From Branchinecta lynchi (Eukaryota > Arthropoda > Branchiopoda > Anostraca > Branchinectidae): a DNA stretch of 64,000 bases. The position numbers and the translations under genes are program-made. The first letter of the stretch is position 1; each line of letters starts with the position of its first letter. The DNA lies in NCBI GenBank assembly GCA_023053575.1, contig JAKZAP010000105.1, positions 62,001 through 126,000 on the forward strand, given 5' to 3'. Shown here in pieces: positions 13,351 to 27,057 of this stretch. The notes beneath the pieces were generated by a model. That model did no database searches and was not told the DNA's origin. It was given only the letters and a program-made list of their open reading frames with translations.

Positions 13351-15917
13351 AAAACAAACCTTGTGAGAAAACAAACCTTGTGGAAAAACAAACCTTATGG
13401 GGAAAGCAACCCTGCGGGAAAACCAACCTTGTGGGAAAACCAACCTTGTGGGAAAGCGAACCTTTTGGGAAAATCAACACAGTGGGAAAACAAACCTTGT
13501 GGGAAAACCAACCTTGCGGGAAAGCGAACCTTTTGGGAAAACCAACACAGTGGGAAAACAAACCTTGTGGGAAAACAAACCTTGCGGGAAAGCCAACCTT
13601 TGGGGAAAACAAAGCTTGTGGGAAAACAAACCTTGTGAGAAAACAAACCTTGTGGGAAAACCAACCTTGCGGGAAAGCGAACCTTGCGGGAAAGCGAACC
13701 TTGCGGGAAAGCGAACCTTTTGAGAAAACCAACACAGTGGGAAAACAAACCTTGTGAGAAAACAATCCTTGTGGGAAAACAAACCTTGTGGGGAAACAAA
13801 CCTTGTGGGGAAACAAACCTTGTGGGAAAACAAACCTTGTGGGAAAACTAACCTTGTGGGAAAACAAACCTTGCGGGAAAACTAACCTTGTGGGAAAACA
13901 AACCCTGCGGGAAAACCAACCTTGTGGGAAAACCAACCTTGTGGGGAAACAAACCTTTCGGGAAAACCAACCTTGTGAGAAAACAAACCTTGTGGGAAAA
14001 CAAACCTTGTGGGAAAACCAACCTAGTAGGAAAACAAGCCTTGTGAGAAAACAATCCTTGTGGGAAAACAAACCTTGTGGGAAAAGAAACTTTGTGGGAA
14101 AACCAACCTTATAGGGAAAGAAACCCTGAGGGAAAACCAACCTTGTGGGAAAACCAACCTTGTGGGAAAGCGAACCTTTTGGGAAAACAAACCTTGTGGG
14201 AAAACAAACCTTGTGAGAAAACAAACCTTGTGGGAAAACCAACCTTATGGGGAAAGAAACCTTGTGGGAAACAAACCTTTCGGGAAAACCAACCTTGTGG
14301 GAAAACAAACCTTGTGGGAAAACAAACCTTGTGGGAAAATCAAACCTTATGGGAAAACAAACCTTATGGGAAAACAAACCTTGTGGGGAAACAAACCTTG
14401 TTGGAAAACCAACCTTGCGGGAAAGCGAACCTTTTGGGAAAACCAACACAGTGGGAAAACAAACCTTGTGGGAAAACCAACCTTGCAGGAAAACCAACCT
14501 TGGGGGAAAACAAACCTTGTGGGAAAACCAACCTTGCGGGAAAACCAACCTTGGGGGAAAACAAAGCTTGTGGGAAAACTAACCTTGTGGGAAAACAAAC
14601 CTTGCGGGAAAACTAACCTTGTGGGAAAACAAACCCTGCGGGAAAACCAACCTTGTGGGAAAACCAACCTTGTGGGGAAACAAACCTTTCGGGAAAACCA
14701 ACCTTGTGAGAAAACAAACCTTGCGGGAAAACCAACCTTGTGGGAAAACCAACCTTGTGGGAAAGCAAACCTTTTGGGAAAACCAACACAGTGGGAAAAC
14801 AAACCTTGTGGGAAAACCAACCTTGAGGGAAAACCAACCTTGGGGGAAAACAAACCTTGTGGGAAAACAAACCTTGTGAGAAAACAATCCTTGTGGGAAA
14901 ACAAACCTTGTGGGGAAACACACCTAGTGGGAAAACAAACCTTGTGAGAAAACAATCCTTGTGGGAAAACAAACCTTGTGGGGAAACAAACCTTGCGGGA
15001 AAACTAACCTTGTGGGAAAACAAACCCTGCGGGAAAACCAACCTTGTGGGAAAACCAACCTTGTGGGAAAACAAACATTTCGGGAAAACCAACCTTGTGG
15101 GAAAACAAACATTGTGGGAAAACAAACCTTGTGGGAAAACAAACCTTGTGGGAAAACAAACCTTGTGAGAAAAAAAACCTTGTGGGAAAACCAACCTTAT
15201 GGGGAAAGAAACCTTGTGGGGAAACAAAATTTTCGGGAAAACCAACCTTGTGGGAAAACAAACCTTGTGGGAAAACAAACCTTGTGGGAAAACAAACCTT
15301 ATGGGAAAACAAACCTTATGGGAAAACAAACCTTGTGGGGAAACAAACCTTATGGTGAAAGCAACCCTGCGGGAAAACCAACCTTGTGAGAAAACCAACC
15401 TTGTGGGAAAACAAACCTTGTGGGAAAACAAACCTTATGGTGAAAGCAACCCTGCGGGAAAACCAACCTTGTGGGAAAACCAACCTTGTGGGAAAGCGAA
15501 CCTTTTGGGAAAACAAACCTTGTGGGAAAACAAACCTTGTGGGAAAACAAACCTTGTGAGAAAACAAACCTTGTGGGAAAACCAACCTTATGGGGAAAGA
15601 AACCTTGTGGGGAAACAAACCTTTCGGGAAAACCAACTTTGTGGGAAAACAAACCTTGTGGGAAAACAAACCTTGTGGGAAAACAAACCTTATGGGAAAA
15701 CAAACCTTATGGGAAAAAAAACCTTGTGGGGAAACAAACCTTGTTGGAAAACCAACCTTGCGGGAAAGCGAACCTTTTGGGAAAACCAACACAGTGGGAA
15801 AACAAACCTTGTGGGAAAACAAACCTTGCGGGAAAGCCAACCTTGGGGGAAAACAAAGCTTGTGGGAAAACAAACCTTGTGGGAAAACCAACCTAGTGGG
15901 AAAAACAACCTAGTGGG
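13351..15917 (+). repeat. Higher-order repeat A, copy 2 (2567 bp, 151 monomers)
   Basis: Tandem copy of the preceding 2550-bp unit. One additional GGGAAAACAAACCTTGT monomer near 13830 makes it exactly 17 bp longer. Elsewhere the two copies differ only at scattered bases; for example, a monomer reading AAAAAAAACC near 11888 in copy 1 is AAAACAAACC near 14457 here. The low divergence implies recent duplication or ongoing homogenisation. Confidence 0.85.
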
Positions 15918-17420
15918 AAAACAAACCTTGTGAGAAAACAAACCTTGTGGAAAAACAAACCTTATGGGGAAAGCAACCCTGCGGGAAAACCAACCTTGTG
16001 GGAAAACCAACCTTGTGGGAAAGCGAACCTTTTGGGAAAATCAACACAGTGGGAAAACAAACCTTGTGGGAAAACCAACCTTGCGGGAAAGCGAACCTTT
16101 TGGGAAAACCAACACAGTGGGAAAACAAACCTTGTGGGAAAACAAACCTTGCGGGAAAGCCAACCTTTGGGGAAAACAAAGCTTGTGGGAAAACAAACCT
16201 TGTGAGAAAACAAACCTTGTGGGAAAACCAACCTTGCGGGAAAGCGAACCTTGCGGGAAAGCGAACCTTGCGGGAAAGCGAACCTTTTGAGAAAACCAAC
16301 ACAGTGGGAAAACAAACCTTGTGAGAAAACAATCCTTGTGGGAAAACAAACCTTGTGGGGAAACAAACCTTGTGGGGAAACAAACCTTGTGGGAAAACTA
16401 ACCTTGTGGGAAAACAAACCTTGCGGGAAAACTAACCTTGTGGGAAAACAAACCCTGCGGGAAAACCAACCTTGTGGGAAAACAAACCTTGTGGGGAAAC
16501 AAACCTTTCGGGAAAACCAACCTTGTGAGAAAACAAACCTTGTGGGAAAACAAACCTTGTGGGAAAACCAACCTAGTAGGAAAACAAGCCTTGTGAGAAA
16601 ACAATTCTTGTGGGAAAACAAACCTTGTGGGAAAAGAAACCTTGTGGGAAAACCAACCTTATAGGGAAAGAAACCCTGCGGGAAAACCAACCTTGTGGGA
16701 AAACCAACCTTGTGGGAAAGCGAACCTTTTGGGAAAACAAACCTTGTGGGAAAACAAACCTTGTGGGAAAACAAACCTTGTGAGAAAACAAACCTTGTGG
16801 GAAAACCAACCTTATGGGGAAAGAAACCTTGTGGGGAAACAAACCTTTCGGGAAAACCAACCTTGTGGGAAAACAAACCTTGTGGGAAAACAAACCTTGT
16901 GGGAAAACAAACCTTATGGGAAAACAAACCTTATGGGAAAACAAACCTTGTGGGGAAACAAACCTTGTTGGAAAACCAACCTTGCGGGAAAGCGAACCTT
17001 TTGGGAAAACCAACACAGTGGGAAAACAAACCTTGTGGGAAAACCAACCTTGCGGGAAAACCAACCTTGGGGGAAAACAAACCTTGTGGGAAAACCAACC
17101 TTGCGGGAAAACCAACCTTGGGGGAAAACAAAGCTTGTGGGAAAACTAACCTTGTGGGAAAACAAACCTTGCGGGAAAACTAACCTTGTGGGAAAACAAA
17201 CCCTGCGGGAAAACCAACCTTGTGGGAAAACCAACCTTGTGGGGAAACAAACCTTTCGGGAAAACCAACCTTGTGAGAAAACAAACCTTGCGGGAAAACC
17301 AACCTTGTGGGAAAACCAACCTTGTGGGAAAGCGAACCTTTTGGGAAAACCAACACAGTGGGAAAACAAACCTTGTGGGAAAACCAACCTTGAGGGAAAA
17401 CCAACCTTGGGGGAAAACAA
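15918..17420 (+). repeat. Higher-order repeat A, partial copy 3
   Basis: Third copy of the unit, aligned at offsets of 2550-2567 bp from copy 2 until about 17420, where the variant order departs (AAGCTT and CTAG types follow instead). The CTAGTAGG landmark is near 16573 and CTTATAGGG near 16659. It lacks the additional monomer that marks copy 2. Much of this stretch also has a distant relative at 50.4-51.4 kb. Confidence 0.8.
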
Positions 17421-20400
17421 AGCTTGTGGGAAAACAAACCTTGTGGGAAAACCAACCTAGTGGAAAAAACAACCTAGTGGGAAAACAAACCTTGTGAGAA
17501 AACAAACCTTGTGGGAAAACAAACCTTATGGTGAAAGCAACCCTGCGGGAAAACCAACCTTGTGGGAAAACCAACCTTGTGGGAAAGCGAACCTTTTGGG
17601 AAAACCAACACAGTGGGAAAACAAACCTTGTGGGAAAACCAACCTTGCGGGAAAACCAACCTTGGGGGAAAACAAACCTTGTGGGAAAACAAACCTTGTG
17701 GGGAAACAAACCTAGTGGGAAAACAAACCTTGTGAGAAAACAATCCTTGTGGGAAAACAAACCTTGTGGGGAAACAAACCTTGCGGGAAAACTAACCTTG
17801 TGGGAAAACAAACCCTGCGGGAAAACCAACCTTGTGGGAAAACCAACCTTGTGGGAAAACAAACATTTCGGGAAAACCAACCTTGTGGGAAAACAAACCT
17901 TGTGGGAAAACAAACCTTGTGGGAAAACAAACCTTGTGGGAAAACAAACCTTGTGAGAAAATAAACCTTGTGGGAAAACCAACCTTATGGGGAAAGAAAC
18001 CTTGTGGGGAAACAAACCTTTCGGGAAAACCAACCTTGTGGGAAAACAAACCTTGTGGGAAAACAAACCTTATGGGAAAACAAACCTTATGGGAAAACAA
18101 ACCTTGTGGGGAAACAAACCTTATGGTGAAAGCAACCCTGCGGGAAAACCAACCTTGTGGGAAAACCAACCTTGTGGGAAAACAAACCTTGTGGGAAAAC
18201 AAACCTTATGGTGAAAGCAACCCTGCGGGAAAACCAACCTTGTGGGAAAACCAACCTTGTGGGAAACCGAACCTTTTGGGAAAACAAACCTTGTGGGAAA
18301 ACAAACCTTGTGGGAAAACAAACCTTGTGAGAAAACAAACCTTGTGGGAAAACCAACCTTATGGGGAAAGAAACCTTGTGGGGAAACAAACCTTTCGGGA
18401 AAACCAACCTTGTGGGAAAACAAACCTTGTGGGAAAACAAACCTTGTGGGAAAACAAACCTTATGGGAAAACAAACCTTATGGGAAAACAAACCTTGTGG
18501 GGAAACAAACCTTGTTGGAAAACCAACCTTGCGGGAAAGCGAACCTTTTGGGAAAACCAACACAGTGGGAAAACAAACCTTGTGGGAAAACCGACCTTGC
18601 GGGAAAACCAACCTTGGGGGAAAACAAACCTTGTGGGAAAACCAACCTTGCGGGAAAACCAACCTTGGGGGAAAACAAACCTTTCGGGAAAACCAACCTT
18701 GTGAGAAAACAAACCTTGCGGGAAAACCAACCTTGTGGGAAAACCAACCTTGTGGGAAAGCGAACCTTTTGGGAAAACCAATACAGTGGGAAAACAAACC
18801 TTGTGGGAAAACCAACCTTGAGGGAAAACCAACCTTGGGGGAAAACAAAGCTTGTGGGAAAACAAACCTTGTGGGAAAACCAACCTAGTGGAAAAAACAA
18901 CCTAGTGGGAAAACAAACCTTTTGAGAAAACAAACCTTGTGGGAAAACAAACCTTATGGTGAAAGCAACCCTGCGGGAAAACAAACCTTGTGGGAAAACC
19001 AACCTTGTGGGAAAGCGAACCTTTTGGGAAAACCAACACAGTGGGAAAACAAACCTTTTGGGAAAACCAACCTTGCGGGAAAACCAACCTTGGGGGAAAA
19101 CAAACCTTGTGGGAAAACAAACCTTGTGGGGAAACAAACCTAGTGGGAAAACAAACCTTGTGAGAAAACAATCCTTGTGGGAAAACAAACCTTGTGGGGA
19201 AACAAACCTTGCGGGAAAACTAACCTTGTGGGAAAACAAACCCTGCGGGAAAACCAACCTTGTGGGAAAACCAACCTTGTGGGAAAACAAACATTTCGGG
19301 AAAACCAACCTTGTGGGAAAACAAACCTTGTGGGAAAACAAACCTTGTGGGAAAACAAACCTTGTGAGAAAACAAACCTTGTGGGGAAACAAACCTAGTG
19401 GGAAAACAAACCTTGTGAGAAAACAAACCTTGTGGGAAAACCAACCTTATGGGAAAACAAACCTAGTGGGAAAACAAACCTTGTGGGAAAACAAATCTTA
19501 GCGGAAAACAAACCTTGGGGGGAAACAAACCTTGTGGGAAAACCAGCCTTTCGGGAAAGCGAACCTTTTGGGAAAACCAACAGAGTGGGAAAACAAACCT
19601 TGTGGGAAAACCAACCTTGCGGGAAAACCAACCTTGGGGGAAAACAAAGCTTATGGGAAAACAAACCTTGTGGGAAAACCAACCTAGTGGGAAAAACAAC
19701 CTAGTGGGAAAACAAACCTTGTGAAAAAACAAACCTTGTGGGAAAACCAACCTTATGGGGAAAGCAGCCCTGCGGGAAAACCAACCTTGTGGGAAAACCA
19801 ACCTTGTGGGAAAGCGAACCTTTTGGGAAAACCGACACAGTGGGAAAACAAACTTTGTGGGAAAACAAACCTTGTGGGGAAACAAACCTAGTGGGAAAAC
19901 AAACCTTGTGAGAAAACAATCCTTGTGGGAAAACAAACCTTGTGGGGAAACAAACCTTGCGGGAAAACTAACCTTGTGGGAAAACAAACCCTGCGGGAAA
20001 ACCAACCTTGTGGGAAAACAAACCTTGTGGGGAAACAAACCTTTCGGGAAAACTAACCTGGTGGGAAAACAAACCCTGCGGGAAAACCACCCTTTTGGGA
20101 AAACAAACCTTGTGGGAAAACAAACCTTGTGGGAAAACAAACCTTGTGAGAAAACAAACCTTGTGGGAAAACCAACCTTATGGGGAAACAAACCCTGCGG
20201 GAAAACCAACCTTGTGGGAAAACGAACCTTGCGGGAAAGCGAACCTTTTGGGAAAACCAACACAGTGGGAAAAAAAACCTTGTGAGAAAATAATCCTTGT
20301 GGGAAAACAAACCTTGTGGGGAAACAAACCTTGTGGGGAAACAAACCTTGTGGGAAAACAAACCTTGTGGGAAAACAAACCTTGCGGGAAAACTAACCTT

Positions 20401-22969
20401 GTGGGAAAACAAACCCTGCGGGAAAACCAACCTTGTGGGAAAACCAACCTTGTGGGGAAACAAACCTTTCGGGAAAACCAACCTAGTGGGAAAACAAACC
20501 TTGTGGGAAAACAAACCTTGTGGGAAAACAAACCTTATGGGGAAAGCAACCCTGCGGGAAAACCAACCTTGTGGGAAAACCAACCTTGTGGGAAAGCGAA
20601 CCTTTGGGGAAAACCAACACAGTGGGAAAACAAACCTTGTGGGAAAACCAACCTTGCGGGAAAACCAACCTTGTGGGAAAACAAACCTTGTGGGAAAACA
20701 AACCTTGTGGGAAAACAAACCTTGTGGGAAAACAAACCTTATGGGAAAACAAACCTTGTGGGGAAACAAACCTTGTGGGAAAACCAACCTTGCGGGAAAG
20801 CGAACCTTTTGGGAAAACCAACACAGTGGGAAAACAAACCTTGTGGGAAAACCAACCTTGCGGGAAAACCAACCTTAGGGGAAAACAAAGCTTGTGGGAA
20901 AACAAACCTTGTGAGAAAACAAACCTTGTGGGAAAACCAACCTTATGGGGAAAGCAACCCTGCGGGAAAACCAACCTTGTGGGAAAGCGAACCTTTTGGG
21001 AAAACCAACACAGTGGGAAAACAAACCTTGTGGGAAAACCAACCTTGCGGGAAAACCAACCTTGGGGGAAAACAAACCTTGTGTGAAAACAAACCTTGTG
21101 GGGAAACAAACCTAGTGGGGAAACAAACCTTGTGAGAAAACAATCCTTGTGGGAAAACAAACCTTGTGGGGAAACAAACCTTGCGGGAAAACTAACCTTG
21201 TGGGAAAACAAACCCTGCGGGAAACCAACCTTGCGGGAAAACCAACCTTGTGGGGAAAGCGAACCTTTTGGGAAAACCAACACAGTGGGAAAACAAACCT
21301 TGTGGGAAAACCAACCTTGCGGAAAAACCAACCTTGGGGGAAAACAAAGCTTGTGGGAAAACAAACCTTGTGGGAAAACCAACCTAGTGGGAAAAACAAC
21401 CTAGTGGGAAAACAAACCTTGTGAGAAAACAAACCTTGTGGGAAAACCAACCTTATGGGGAAAGCAACCCTGCGGGAAAACCAACCTTGTGGGAAAACCA
21501 ACCTTGTGGGAAAGCGAACCTTTTGGGAAAACCAACACAGTGGGAAAACAAACCTTGTGGGAAAACCAACCTTGCGGGAAAACCAACCTTGGGGGAAAAC
21601 AAACCTTGTGGGAAAACAAACCTTGTGGGGAAACAAACCTAGTGGGAAAACAAACCTTGTGAGAAAACAATCCTTGTGGGAAAACAAACCTTGTGGGGAA
21701 ACAAACCTTGCGGGAAAACTAACCTTGTGGGAAAACAAACCCTGCGGGAAAACCAACCTTGTGGGAAAACCAACCTTGTGGGGAAACAAACCTTTTGGGA
21801 AAACTAACCTTGTGGGAAAACAAACCTTGTGGAAAAACAATGCTTGTGTTAAAACAAACCTTGTGGGAAAACAAACCTTGTGAGAAAACAAACCTTGTGG
21901 GGAAACAAACCTAGTGGGAAAACAAACCTTGTGAGAAAACAAACCTTGTGGGAAAACCAACCTTATGGGAAAATAAACCTAGTGGGAAAACAAACCTTGT
22001 GAGGAAACAAGCCTTTCGGGAAAACCAACCTTGTGGGAAAACCAACCTTGTGGGAAAACAAGCCTTGTGGGAAAACCAACCTAGTGGGAAAACAAACCTT
22101 GTGAGAAAACAAACCTTGTGGGAAAACCAACCTTATGGGGAAACAAACCCTGCGGGAAAACCAACCTTGTGGGAAAACCAACCTTGCGGGAAAGCGAACC
22201 TTTTGGGAAACCAACACAGTGGGAAAACAAACCTTGTGAGAAAACAATCCTTGTGGGAAAACAAACCTTGTGGGGAAACAAACCTTGTGGGGAAACAAAC
22301 CTTGTGGGAAAACTAACCTTGTGGGAAAACAGACCTTGCGGGAAAACTAACCTTGTGGGAAAACAAACCCTGCGGGAAAACCAACCTTGTGGGAAAACCA
22401 ACCTTGTGGGGAAACAAACCTTTCGGGAAAACCAACCTAGTGGGAAAACAAACCTTGTGGGAAAACAAAGCTTGTGGGAAAACAAACCTTATGGGGAAAG
22501 CAACCCTGCGGGAAAACCAACCTTGTGGGAAAACCAACCTTGTGGGAAAACAAAACTTGTGGGAAAACAAACCTTGTGGGAAAACAAACCTTGTGGGAAA
22601 ACAAACCTTGTGGGGAAACAAACCTTGTGGGAAAACCAACCTTGCGGGAAAGCGAACCTTTTGGGAAAACCAGCACAGTGGGAAAACAAACCTTGTGGGA
22701 AAACCAACCTTGCGGGAAAACCAACCTTGGGGGAAAACAAAGCTTGTGGGAAAACAAACCTTGTGGGAAAACAAACCTTGCGGGAAAACAAACCTTTTGG
22801 GAAAACCAGCACAGTGGGAAAACAAACCTTGTGGGAAAACCAACCTTGCGGGAAAACCAACCTTGGGGGAAAACAAACCTTATGGGAAAACAAATCTTGT
22901 GGGGAAACAAACCTTGTGGGAAAACAAACCTTGTGGGAAAACAAACCTTATGGGAAAACAAACCTTGTG

Positions 22970-23862
22970 GGGAAACAAACCTTGTGGGAAAACCAACCTT
23001 GCGGGAAAGCGAACCTTTTGGGAAAACCAGCACAGTGGGAAAACAAACCTTGTGGGAAAACCAACCTTGCGGGAAAACCAACCTTGGGGGAAAACAAAGC
23101 TTGTGGGAAAACAAACCTTGTGAGAAAACAAACCTTTTGGGAAAACCAACCTTATGGGGAAAGCAACCCTGCGGGAAAACCAACCTTGTGGGAAAACAAA
23201 CCTTGTGGGAAAACAAACCTTGTGGGAAAACAAACTTTATGGGAAAACAAACCTTGTGGGGAAACAAACCTTGTGGGAAAATCAACCTTGCGGGAAAGCG
23301 AACCTTTTGGGAAAACCAACACAGTGGGAAAACAAACCTTGTGGGAAAACCAACCTTGCGGGAAAAGCAACCTTGGGGGAAAACAAACCTTGTGTGAAAA
23401 CAAACGTTGTGGGGAAACAAACCTAGTGGGAAAACAAACCTTGTGAGAAAAGTGGGAAAACAAACCTTGTGGGGAAACAAACCTTGCGGGAAAACTAACC
23501 TTGTGGGAAAACAAACCCTGCGGGAAAACCAACCTTGCTGGAAAACCAACCTTGTGGGGAAACAAACCTTTCGGGAAAACAAACCTAGTGGGGAAACAAA
23601 CCTTGTGGGAAAACAAACCTTGTGGGAAAACAAACCTTATGGGGAAAGCAACCCTGCGGGAAAACCAACCTTGTGGGAAAACCAACCTTGTGGGAAAGCG
23701 AACCTTTGGGGAAAACCAACACAGTGGGAAAACAAACCTTGTGGGAAAACAAACCTTGCGGGAAAACCAACCTTGTGGGAAAACAAAACTTGTGGGAAAA
23801 CAAACCTTGTGGGAAAACAAACCTTGTGGGAAAACAAACCTTATGGGAAAACAAATGTGGTG
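22970..23862 (+). repeat. Higher-order repeat B, copy 1 (893 bp)
   Basis: This unit is repeated at an offset of 893 bp, which is 52 monomers plus one 9-bp truncated monomer. The truncated monomer GAGAAAAGT at 23445-23453 lacks the eight bases CAAACCTT, so the 17-bp register slips here. The same deletion in the next copy shows that it predates the duplication. Confidence 0.8.
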
Positions 23863-24420
23863 GGGAAACAAACCTTGTGGGAAAACCAACCTTGCGGGAA
23901 AGCGAACCTTTTGGGAAAACCAACACAGTGGGAAAACAAACCTTGTGGGAAAACCAACCTTGCGGGAAAACCAACCTTGGGGGAAAACAAAGCTTGTGGG
24001 AAAACAAACCTTGTGAGAAAACAAACCTTGTGGGAAAACCAACCTTATGGGGAAAGCAACCCTGCGGGAAAACCAACCTTGTGGGAAAACAAACCTTGTG
24101 GGAAAACAAACCTTGTGGGAAAACAAACCTTATGGGAAAACAAACCTTGTGGGGAAACAAACCTTGTGGGAAAACCAACCTTGCGGGAAAGCGAACCTTT
24201 TGGGAAAACCAACACAGTGGGAAAACAAACCTTGTGGGAAAACCAACCTTGCGGGAAAACCAACCTTGGGGGAAAACAAACCTTGTGTGAAAACAAACGT
24301 TGTGGGGAAACAAACCTAGTGGGAAAACAAACCTTGTGAGAAAAGTGGGAAAACAAACCTTGTGGGGAAACAAACCTTGCGGGAAAACTAACCTTGTGGG
24401 AAAACAAACCCTGCGGGAAA
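23863..24420 (+). repeat. Higher-order repeat B, partial copy 2
   Basis: Second copy of the 893-bp unit. It carries the same 9-bp truncated monomer GAGAAAAGT at 24338-24346 and the same preceding CAAACGTTGT monomer. Similarity fades after about 24.42 kb, where two TTGC monomers replace the TTGCTGG monomer of copy 1. Confidence 0.78.
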
Positions 24421-24524
24421 ACCAACCTTGCGGGAAAACCAACCTTGTGGGGAAAGCGAACCTTTTGGGAAAACCAACACAGTGGGAAAACAAACCTTGT
24501 GGGAAAACCAACCTTGCGGAAAAA

Positions 24525-26125
24525 CCAACCTTGGGGGAAAACAAAGCTTGTGGGAAAACGAACCTTGTGGGAAAACCAACCTAGTGGGAAAAACAACCTA
24601 GTGGGAAAACAAACCTTGTGAGAAAACAAACTTTGTGGGAAAACCAACCTTATGGGGAAAGCAGCCCTGCGGGAAAACCAACCTTGTGGGAAAACCAACC
24701 TTGTGGGAAAGCGAACCTTTTGGGAAAACCAACACAGTGGGAAAAAAACCTTGTGGGAAAACCAACCTTGCGGGAAAACCAACCTTGGGGGAAAACAAAC
24801 CTTGTGGGAAAACAAACCTTGTGGGGAAACAAACCTAGTGGGAAAACAAACCTTTAGAGAAAACAATCCTTGTGGGAAAACAAACCTTGTGGGGAAACAA
24901 ACCTTGCGGGAAAACAAACCTAGTGGGAAAACAAACCTTGTGGGAAAACAAACCTTGTGGGAAAACAAACCTTATGGGGAAAGCAACCCTGCGGGAAAAC
25001 CAACCTTGTGGGAAAACCAACCTTGTGGGAAAGCGAACCTTTGGGGAAAACCAACACAGTGGGAAAACAAACCTTGTGGGAAAACCAACCTTACGGGAAA
25101 ACCAACCTTGTGGGAAAACAAACCTTGTGGGAAAACGAACCTTGTGGGAAAACAAACCTTGTGGGAAAACAAACCTTATGGGAAAACAAACCTTGTGGGG
25201 AAACAAACCTTGTGGGAAAACCAACCTTGCGGGAAAGCGAACCTTTTGGGAAAACCAACACAGTGGGAAAACAAACCTTGTGGGAAAACCAACCTTGCGG
25301 GAAAACCAACCTTGGGGGAAAACAAAGCTTGTGGGAAAACAAACCTTGTGAGAAAACAAACCTTGTGGGAAAACCAACCTTATGGGGAAAGCAACCCTGC
25401 GGGAAAACCAACCTTGTGGGAAAACCAACCTTGTGGGAAAGCGAACCTTTTGGGAAAACCAACACAGTGGGAAAACAAACCTTGTGGGAAAACCAACCTT
25501 GCGGGAAAACCAACCTTTGGGGAAAATAAACCTTGTGTGAAAACAAACCTTGTGGGGAAACAAACCTAGTGGGAAAACAAACCTTGTGAGAAAACAATCC
25601 TTGTGGGAAAACAAACCTTGTGGGGAAACAAACCTTGCGGGAAAACTAACCTTGTGGGAAAACAAACCCTGCGGGAAAACCAACCTTGCGGGAAAACCAA
25701 CCTTGTGGGGAAAGCGAACCTTTTGGGAAAACCAACACAGTGGGAAAACAAACCTTGTGGGAAAACCAACCTTGCGGAAAAACCAAACTTGGGGGAAAAC
25801 AAAGCTTGTGGGAAAACAAACCTTGTGGGAAAACCAACCTTATGGGGAAACAAACCCTGCGGGAAAACCAACCTTGTGGGAAAACCAACCTTGCGGGAAA
25901 GCGAACCTTTTGGGAAAACCAACACAGTGGGAAAACAAACCTTGTGAGAAAAAAAACCTTGTGGGAAAACCAACCTTATGGGGAAACAAACCCTGCGGGA
26001 AAACCAACCTTGTGGGAAAACCAACCTTGCGGGAAAGCGAACCTTTTGGGAAAACCAACACAGTGGGAAAACAAACCTTGTGAGAAAACAATCCTTGTGG
26101 GAAAACAAACCTTGTGGGGAAACAA
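24525..26125 (+). repeat. Higher-order repeat C, copy 1 (period 2533 bp)
   Basis: About 1.6 kb that recurs 2533 bp downstream (149 monomers). Landmarks are AAAGCAGCCC near 24660, a short monomer reading GTGGGAAAAAAACC near 24740, the AACCTTTAGAGAAAAC monomer near 24850, and a TTACGGG monomer near 25090. The sequence between the copies (26.1-27.0 kb) is different satellite, so this is a dispersed pair and not a simple two-unit tandem. Confidence 0.8.
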
Positions 26126-27057
26126 ACCTTGTGGGGAAACAAACCTTATGGGGAAAGAAACCTTGTGGGAAAACAAACCTTGTGGGAAAACAAACCTTGT
26201 GGGAAAACAAACCTTGCGGGAAAACTAACCTTGTGGGAAAACAAACCCTGCGGGAAAACCAACCTTGTGTTAAAACCAACCTTGTGGGGAAACAAACCTT
26301 TCGGGAAAACCAACCTTGTGGGAAAACAAGCCTTGTGGGAAAACAAACCTTGTGGGAAAACAAACCTTGTGGGAAAACAAACCTTTTGAGAAAACAAACC
26401 TTGTGGGGAAAGAAACCCTGCGGGAAAACCAACCTTGGGGGAAAACAAACCTTGTGGGAAAACAAACCTAGTGGGAAAAACAACCTAGTGGGAAAACAAA
26501 CCTTGTGGGAAAACAAACCTTGTGGGAAAACAAACCTTATGGGGAAAGCAACCCTGCGGGAAAACCAACCTTGTGGGAAAACCATCCTTGTGGGAAAGCG
26601 AACCTTTGGGGAAAACCAACACAGTGGGAAAACAAACCTTGTGGGAAAACCAACCTTACGGGAAAACCAACCTTGTGGGAAAACAAACCTTGTGGGAAAA
26701 CAAACCTTGTGGGAAAACAAACCTTGTGGGAAAACAAACCTTATGGGAAAACAAATCTTGTGGGGAAACAAACCTTGTGGGAAAACCAACCTTGCGGGAA
26801 AGCGAACCTTTTGGGAAAACCAACACAGTGGGAAAACAAACCTTGTGGGAAAACCAACCTTGCGGGAAAACCAACCTAGGGGGAAAACAAAGCTTGTGGG
26901 AAAACAAACCTTGTGAGACAACAAACCTTGTGGGAAAACCAACCTTATGGGGAAAGCAACCCTGCGGGAAAACCAACCTTGTGGGAAAACCAACCTTGTG
27001 GGAAAGCGAACCTTTTGGGAAAACCAACACAGTGGGAAAACAAACCTTGTGGGAAAA

